Assembly (NCBI GenBank): GCA_023078685.1
Contig: JALGAS010000001.1
Coordinates: forward strand, 7,316,001 to 7,380,000
Origin: Neopestalotiopsis rosae
Lineage: Eukaryota > Ascomycota > Sordariomycetes > Amphisphaeriales > Sporocadaceae
Direction of reading: 5' to 3'
Length of the DNA: 64,000 nucleotides
Shown here in pieces: positions 58,018-64,000 of this stretch; positions within the stretch are counted from its first letter, which is position 1; every line of letters begins with the position of its first letter. Under the pieces are notes generated by a model that saw nothing but the letters and a program-made list of their open reading frames with translations, did not search any database and had not been told where the DNA came from. The position numbers and the translations under genes were made by a program.

Positions 58018-59736
58018 ATGATGCCACACTCAATCACACCAGATTCCAAGACCCCGCCTGCCGGGACAGAGGAGACAATGGCGGATGCGACAATGCAGAA
58101 CGGCGACAGCCAGGCTAGCAACGATGCCGACATCACAATGGCCGAGCCACATGCGCTTCCCGGTGTGCCCAGCAACCAGACTGAAGACGAAAAGAAGGAG
58201 GTCAAACTTGAAGATCTATTTGCAGACGTTGAATCGGATGATGAATTTCCCAGCTCACGCCCAGCTGAGAACAAGGTCTCGAGCTCTCCAGAAGCGCCAT
58301 CATCGCCAATGTACGTCCACGCACCCTCCCTCTCACTTTCTTCTGCGCCCGTGTGGTACTCGACTTCAGACGGTGTTCTAATAGAATTATAGAGGCAAAA
58401 CCACCTCGGGCTCAAACTCGGACCCAGAGCTCATGCGCACATTTTACCAGCGGCTTTTCCCCTGGCGACAGCTCTTCCAATGGCTCAATCACTCTCCGAC
58501 ACCAAACAACGACTTTGGCCATCGCGAATTCGCCTTTACACTATACAACGACGCATATCTACGTTATCAGTCATTCCCCACAGCCGATTTGCTGAGGAAA
58601 GATGTCTTGCGTCTCCTCCCCTCCCGTTTCGAAATCGGACCTGTCTACACCACAAACCCGCGCGACCGCAAGACGTTGAGGAATAGCAGCGCCTTCAAGC
58701 CCCTCGCCAAGGAGTTGTGCTTCGATATCGATTTGACAGACTATGACGACATCAGAACGTGCTGCGACAAGGCCAATATTTGCACAAAGTGCTGGCGCTT
58801 CATGGTCATGGCGATCAAGGTCATTGACGTTGCCCTCCGGGACGATTTTGGTTTCAAGCACATCATGTGGGTCTACTCTGGACGAAGAGGTGCTCACGCC
58901 TGGGTCTGCGATAAAAAGGCCCGCACGCTCGACGACCAGAAGCGAAGGGTAATTGCTGGCTATCTCGAGGTTCTCAAAGGCGGAAGTCAAAGTGGCAAGA
59001 GGGTCAACCTGTGGCGACCACTACATCCACATTTGAGGTGAGTCTTATTTCTTTCCCTGCCTAATGTGCCTTCATGGCGAGAAGATTGCACGACAACTAA
59101 CAATGCCTTGACAGTCGGTCTATAGACATTCTAGCACCTCATTTCCAAGAAGATATTCTCGAAACTCAAGATCCCTGGGCGTCGGATGAGCGATCGGCGC
59201 ACCTACTGACACTGCTCGAAAACAAAGCCCTCAGCGATGCCTTGCGCAAGAAATGGGACTCTTCGCCAGGCCGGTCCAGCACATCCAAATGGGCCGACAT
59301 TGACACACTGGCCAAAAACGTGCTCAACAATGAAAAGGACAGCAAGAAACTACGAGACGCCAAGCAAGATATTGTCCTGGAGTACACTTACCCGCGTCTC
59401 GATATCGAAGTTTCGAAAAAGCTGAACCATTTGCTCAAGTCGCCGTTTGTAGTGCATCCTGGCACGGGGAGAGTGTGTGTTCCAATCGACACCAAGCATC
59501 TAGACGACTTCAACCCTCTCGAGGTACCAACCCTCCATGGACTGCTAGCTGAGATTGACAGCTGGACTGGCCAGGGCGAAGTCAAGAAGGAGCCGGGCAA
59601 GAGTATCCAGGACTGGGAGAAGACGAGTCTCAGACCTCATGTTGAATTTTTCAGAAGTTTTGTCGTAGCATTGATGAAGGATGAGCGAGACCCAGCGATC
59701 AAGAGGGAAAGAGAGGATGACGGCATGGAATTTTAG
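58018..59736 (+). CDS. pri1: DNA primase small (catalytic) subunit, Pri1/PriS
   Basis: Catalytic subunit of the polymerase alpha-primase complex, synthesising RNA primers in the nucleus. Exons 58018-58310, 58393-59037 and 59115-59736, both introns phase 2, 519 aa. An acidic, probably disordered N-terminal extension (about 110 residues) precedes ELMRTFYQRLFPWRQLFQWL. The catalytic motif is KELCFDIDLTDYDDIRTC (DxD metal ligands in FDIDLTDYD), with Cys residues of the zinc site in CCDKANICTKCW. Motif WVYSGRRGAHAWVCD carries the conserved SGRRG-H. HPGTGRVCVPID and the C-terminal DFNPLEVPTL also fit. Two ATGs are adjacent (58018 and 58021). An MCB-like cluster lies just upstream. Confidence 0.96.
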
Positions 59737-60186
59737 GCAAAGCAGGGTCTTTCACATTTTCATATAAGTAATACCACTGCTCTTTCAAACGCCTTGAACG
59801 AAATAGTCAAGATGTATATCCATTTCGATTCAAATCCATGCGCGCGTGTTTTATGATACGCATGTATTCATCTTGCGGTCCATCAGGCAAAGGGTTCGCG
59901 CGATTGCAAGGACCTCATCTTCGTGGTAAATTGTCTGATCATGTTTGGAAGCAAACAAAGTTCGGACAAACCTCTATTTCCGTCGTATTTCATTTCATCA
60001 TTCAAGGGAGACTTTGTTCTATTGTGAGTACTTGAAACAATTATTCATCTGGTAAATGACTGAGTACAAGATGTGACGAAAGCCAATGAGCTATATGGCG
60101 AGGAAAAAAAAGAGGTGAGAAAGCGAGAAGGAAACAATGTCGAAAAGAAATACAAACTTGCTGCTACCATTTAGCACACTGGACTT
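59737..60186. other. Convergent 3' intergenic region
   Basis: About 0.45 kb between primase and SAP-protein genes; no coding evidence. Confidence 0.5.
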
Positions 60187-61842
60187 TTATACCGATGCGC
60201 CCTCGGCTTTCACTTCCTTTTCCAGCTCAGTAATCCAATCGTCGATAATCTTTTGGAGGTCAGACAGGCCCTCTTCCCCCTGAATCTCCAAACGGCCGTC
60301 CATGATGGCGTCCATGACGAGCAGCGCGAAACGCGGGTACTGCTCGACGGCGGTCATGAAGGAGCGGCCGTCGAGGAGGGCGCAGGTGAAGCCAGACAGG
60401 CGCGGGTGGTTCCACCGGTTCCTCCAGAGACCCTTGTTGCCGCCGTCGACCTCGTGCTCCCACAGCGCGAGGAGCTCTGGTGTCATTTCCACCAGGTCGG
60501 AAAAGCTCAGCACGTCCGAGGTGTAGTCTCGTGGGAGCAAGTTGCCGCGCTTCTTTGGGAACTCGTTCAGTTTTCTGACCGAGGCGTTGCCGTCGGCGAT
60601 GAGCTGGGCTATGTCTCGTCGGTACTCGTAGTTGGCTTCGAGATATGAGCGAAATGACGACTTCTTATCTTTCGGCTTTGGTGCGTCCTGCATGACCTTG
60701 GGTATCTCCTTGGTAATCTGCGCCACCGACATGTTAAGGAAGCGTGGGTTGATGTAGTAGTCGGTAGGCTTGATAAGCGCGTGAGATTTTTCGTCTCCGT
60801 CCTCGCTTTCGTCGGACCAGATCCCGTACAGGGCATTCATTCGCTTCAAGTACTCATTCCTGGGAAGGCCTCTCCTTCGTTTATGAGCTCTATAGTACCC
60901 AGGGTTCAGTCTTCGTGGAGGCCTGCCTCTCTTTGGCTTCTTGGTCTTTTGAAATTCTTCGCGCCCGTCGTCTTCGCTTGAGCTGTCGTCCTCGTCCCCG
61001 GATTCCTCCTCGTCCTCCTCGGCCTTCTTGGCGTCTTTTGCCTTATCGACCTCATCATGGATGGAATCTTCGAGATCTTCCATCCACGGGCGATCTTCGT
61101 CACTTTCCTTTTGAGCATCCCACTCGGCGTCGTCATCCGTGCCCTCGTCGTCTTCGGTATCGCCAGTAGTGGTGCCACCATCGGCATCCTTCCACCGTAG
61201 CCACAAGTCAATCTTGCGACCCGAGGTGCTCAGATCGGCAGCTTGGAGACGGGCCTTGAGGTCGGCCACTTTGGTCTTGTCAAACTCCTCGAGCTCGTCG
61301 GCGGGAATGGTATCGCGGCCCTTGGCACGTTTCTGCGAGGCCTTGGCAAAGTTGCCATTACCAGGAATCTTTTTCTTCTTGGGGGTGGTGCTTTTACCAC
61401 CACCCTTTTCACCTTTCTCCTTGGTCGATTTCGTCTTCTTCTTCTTCGCCGCCTTCTCTGGCTCAGTCTCCCTGCCCTTTAGCCGGTTCCAGAGCTCGAC
61501 CTTGCTCGTCGCGGACCCAATCTTGTGGCCGCGCTTCTTGAGCTCCTCCTTGATCTCCGAGGTCTTGATGCTGTCAAACTCGTCCAGCTCGTCCTTGGGC
61601 AGCTCGTCGCGGCCCTTGACGCGGTTCCTGGTGGCCTTTTCAAAGTTGCCGTTGCCTGGTACCATCGCCTTCTTGTCGCTCTTTGGCTCCGCGTCCGTCT
61701 GCGTGTCCTTGTCCTTGCTCTGCTTTTCTGGTTCTGGCGGCGTGTTTATGGTCTCCGCATCAGAGTCGCCATCCTCGACGACCCAATCGCGCATTTTGCA
61801 TATAACCTCGCCGCCGTGGCGTAATTCACTATACGGCCCCAT
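60187..61842 (-). CDS. Tandem SAP-domain protein, chromatin/nuclear type
   Basis: Single-exon 551 aa from ATG 61842; the frame upstream opens only with TTG. Two similar units: PGNGNFEKATRNRVKGRDEL followed by SAP-like IKTSEIKEELKKRGHKIG...KVELWNRLKG, and PGNGNFAKASQKRAKGRDTI followed by KVADLKARLQAADLSTSGRK. SAP motifs bind DNA or RNA in nuclear proteins. Then a Lys-rich linker (KKKKTKSTKEKG), a long acidic stretch with Asp/Glu/Ser runs, an AT-hook-like KPKRGRPPRRLNPG and a C-terminal globular region (about 360-550) that I do not recognise (DLVEMTPELLALWEHEVDGG, WNHPRLSGFTCALLDGRSFM). The AT-hook plus SAP pairing suggests a chromatin-associated function; no named orthologue is claimed. Confidence 0.7.
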   Translation of the reverse strand: MGPYSELRHGGEVICKMRDWVVEDGDSDAETINTPPEPEKQSKDKDTQTDAEPKSDKKAMVPGNGNFEKATRNRVKGRDELPKDELDEFDSIKTSEIKEELKKRGHKIGSATSKVELWNRLKGRETEPEKAAKKKKTKSTKEKGEKGGGKSTTPKKKKIPGNGNFAKASQKRAKGRDTIPADELEEFDKTKVADLKARLQAADLSTSGRKIDLWLRWKDADGGTTTGDTEDDEGTDDDAEWDAQKESDEDRPWMEDLEDSIHDEVDKAKDAKKAEEDEEESGDEDDSSSEDDGREEFQKTKKPKRGRPPRRLNPGYYRAHKRRRGLPRNEYLKRMNALYGIWSDESEDGDEKSHALIKPTDYYINPRFLNMSVAQITKEIPKVMQDAPKPKDKKSSFRSYLEANYEYRRDIAQLIADGNASVRKLNEFPKKRGNLLPRDYTSDVLSFSDLVEMTPELLALWEHEVDGGNKGLWRNRWNHPRLSGFTCALLDGRSFMTAVEQYPRFALLVMDAIMDGRLEIQGEEGLSDLQKIIDDWITELEKEVKAEGASV

Positions 61843-64000
61843 TTCTTCACTTGTACTGGCTATAGTGTGATGATAGTAAAGATGGACTGGAAGTGTTTCG
61901 CGAGGCAATGGATGCTAATGTTCAAGTTTCCAGGGAAAATGCGGGACTTAGATTCCCTAAATGATTCACTCTTGGTTTTCAGCGCAATTCAATGGTTCAG
62001 TATTCGTGCTATCAATTTCCCAAACCAATGGAGTCTAGTCTGGCAACAAAGAAGGCTTTGTTCGCCGTGACGGCAGCACTTTGAAGGACGACGTCTGTTT
62101 TCGGTTCATGAATGATTTCTTTGTTGTCATCATCGTGACATGAAGCTGCATGCATTGAAACAGTGAAGGAAGGATATGCAAGTCCATATGGTATCTCAAT
62201 TCGCCCTGTACAGAGCGAGGTCATGATTCCTCTTTGTTGAAGAGTGATGACCCGGAGTCGATATGTTCACTGTATCAAAATGAGCCGGCTTTGGAATAGG
62301 AACCTTGAAAGGGCACAGCTTCAGAATTATTGACTGCTATTTTCGCCCAGGAGGATAATGTCATGATCTCTTTAGAAGCTTATGAGCTCGAGCTACTCTA
62401 TGTTTTCGAAACAGAATTGTTCATGCACTGTTAATAATGTTTGACTCGATACTGGCAACATTATTGTTTTCATTATTATAATTCATCATTGTAATTCATC
62501 ATTGTAATTCATCATTGTAATTCATCATTGTAATTCATCATTGTAATTCATTATTGTAATTCATCATCGTAATTCATCATTGCAATTCATCATCAAGGTA
62601 TAGCAATTTTTGACGATTATATGCAAATGGTTTTCATACCGTCAATTTCATTTTACCAAAATCGAAATATATTACTGAGACGTATGAATATCTATCGTAC
62701 AGAAAATACTGGTGCTATATTGCACTTGTCACTCTTACTCCATTTCACAGTTGCGCATCGCAGAAGGAACGTGAAGGGGACCAGAGCCAAAGCACATAAC
62801 ATGCAATATGGTGCAGAGTTCATACAGTCATCAAAGTGATGCGCAAGCTGAATCTTCATCTCAACATCAACCACATGAGTACAGCCTCCACCGCTTTTCT
62901 TTCGTCATATTTACCGTACGAGAGGCCCCCTCTCAACATGTCTCGCGCGGGTTAGGCACCCGCAGGCGTTCCCGTCACTTCCATACCAATCAGCATCGTC
63001 TATTGTCTCGCATTGGGTCCCTTCCATGATGGTTTGTTTTCTTTCAATTTCGTTTTGTACCATGAACTTGTGTTTTGTACCGATCAGGGATTGGCGGTGT
63101 TTAGGGGGGAAAGCATTGAAAGTGTTGTCACGGAAAAGCAGCAAGAGAAAAAAGAGTACATGCAGACATTGTGGCGCAAAGATTACAACTTCCGTAAACG
63201 GCAGCCATCACTAATGCGATTGCAAACATCATTGGCTCTTGTCCGACTTTCATTTAGCAGTCAAGTCACTTTTAGGTGTGGCTTTGCCTGTACTCCCAAT
63301 ACAAAACAAAGTGGCGATAGTTGTAAAATGGTGGGCCGAAGAATTGTATGCTTTTCTCTTTCTCTAACGCGGCATGGTTATACTTACCAGCATGAGCGTC
63401 CTGTGGCTAGTGACGTAGCAAGGGAAAGGGAAAAAAAAGAATGTGAACCCCTGACTGCCACCGTTGTTGCAACCATTACAAAAGCCACACACCGACGGAG
63501 TGAAGTTATCCTGTGGCTCGTTCCCTTGCTCGTTTGACCGCGCTCAAGCTTCTTTTTGCTTCCTGCGGGCGATCATTTAGCGAATTTGTCTGGTGCGCAG
63601 TATGTATGTGTGTGTGTGCCACAATGTGGCGAGAGCTGGAGAAGCGCAAAGCCCCTGGTAAGCTTTTTTCGGTAAATAGGTAAGGATATCCGTCTATTCA
63701 CCAGCTACTATTCTGTGCTGGTCCGCATCTCACGTTCCCAAGTGATGCCTATCACTATTCTGACCGCGTTGTCCCGCGCCCATTGGATGTTTCATCTGCA
63801 TTAGGCACTTCATGGGCTACCTGCAACCTAAAAAGACTACGTGTAGCACTTCCATAATAGACCATAGTAATCTGCGCATGTACTGGCGACTTGGAGCCTC
63901 GGATATCTGTGGCTAAATTGCAGGGATTGCTATCGAGCCACTCGAGCCACTGTGGCAAATGAGCAAGAGACCAATGAGCTTAGTGTACCGGTAGCATCTC
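61843..64000. other. Right-end intergenic region with minisatellite
   Basis: About 2.2 kb to the window edge. It holds the SAP gene promoter, the 13-bp minisatellite at 62478-62594 and short motif-free frames (including 63013-63537, which has no ATG start and no coding signature). No gene called. Confidence 0.5.
62478..62594. repeat. 13-bp minisatellite, nine copies
   Basis: Nine head-to-tail copies of GTAATTCATCATT with at most two substitutions each (final unit GCAATTCATCATC). No unique spacers, so it is not a CRISPR-like array. Confidence 0.95.

Noticed and set aside
62478..62594. Possible CRISPR-like array
   Set aside because: Units are contiguous with no spacers and the organism is a fungus; a simple minisatellite.
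63013..63537. 174-codon + ORF near the right edge
   Set aside because: Opens with TTG, lacks motifs and has composition like non-coding flanks.

Overview
The window reads as nuclear DNA of a filamentous ascomycete (Pezizomycotina, probably Sordariomycetes and plausibly Hypocreales). Genes carry short GT-AG introns of about 50-100 bases, CACC/AAG-type start contexts are frequent, intergenic gaps are long, and the gene set is typically fungal: phosphoketolase, a lipase-like/NB-ARC STAND receptor, DHA1 and monocarboxylate-type MFS carriers, an OPT oligopeptide transporter and small secreted proteins. The species cannot be named from sequence alone.

Layout. 1-9.8 kb is housekeeping: phosphoketolase (-, 3' end cut by the window edge), an Mx-type dynamin-like GTPase (-, with a reading-frame break), a RidA/YjgF enamine deaminase (+) and a LETM1-like mitochondrial protein (+). 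11.6-25 kb is a lineage-specific, repeat-rich block. It holds a secreted proline-rich protein built from tandem phase-0 exons, a membrane protein with Trp-Pro repeats (-), and divergently from it a small protein built from WGPW/NGQWHREGQ exon modules. There follow a degenerate third copy, a relic of the membrane gene's first exon, and a large (about 1,100 aa) WGPW-module protein with a long unknown C-terminal region. The divergent pair membrane gene / module gene was evidently duplicated, promoter included.

25.5-33 kb holds a hexapeptide acetyltransferase, a HAD/Swiss-Army-Knife RNA-repair-like protein, a DHA1 MFS transporter and a small membrane protein. 33.6-38.7 kb is one NLR-type gene (-) with a start codon isolated on its own exon and an apparent 1-base frameshift. 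41-45.7 kb has an FHA-domain splicing factor (Pml1/SNIP1-like) and two small secreted Cys-containing proteins. 48-62 kb has a monocarboxylate-type MFS transporter, an OPT transporter, the small subunit of DNA primase (with an MCB-like cell-cycle element upstream) and a tandem-SAP chromatin-type protein. The rest is gene-poor, with a 13-bp minisatellite near the right end.

Most promising for novelty: the exon-modular WGPW family with its duplicated divergent promoter (16.1-24.9 kb), and the proline-rich exon array (11.6-13.2 kb), where equivalent repeat junctions differ in having an intron. Three to four genes show single-base frame breaks. These may be decay or unpolished indels and should be checked before biological claims are made. 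All gene models were built by eye from splice signals and frame continuity. Family names come from recognised motifs, not from database searches.
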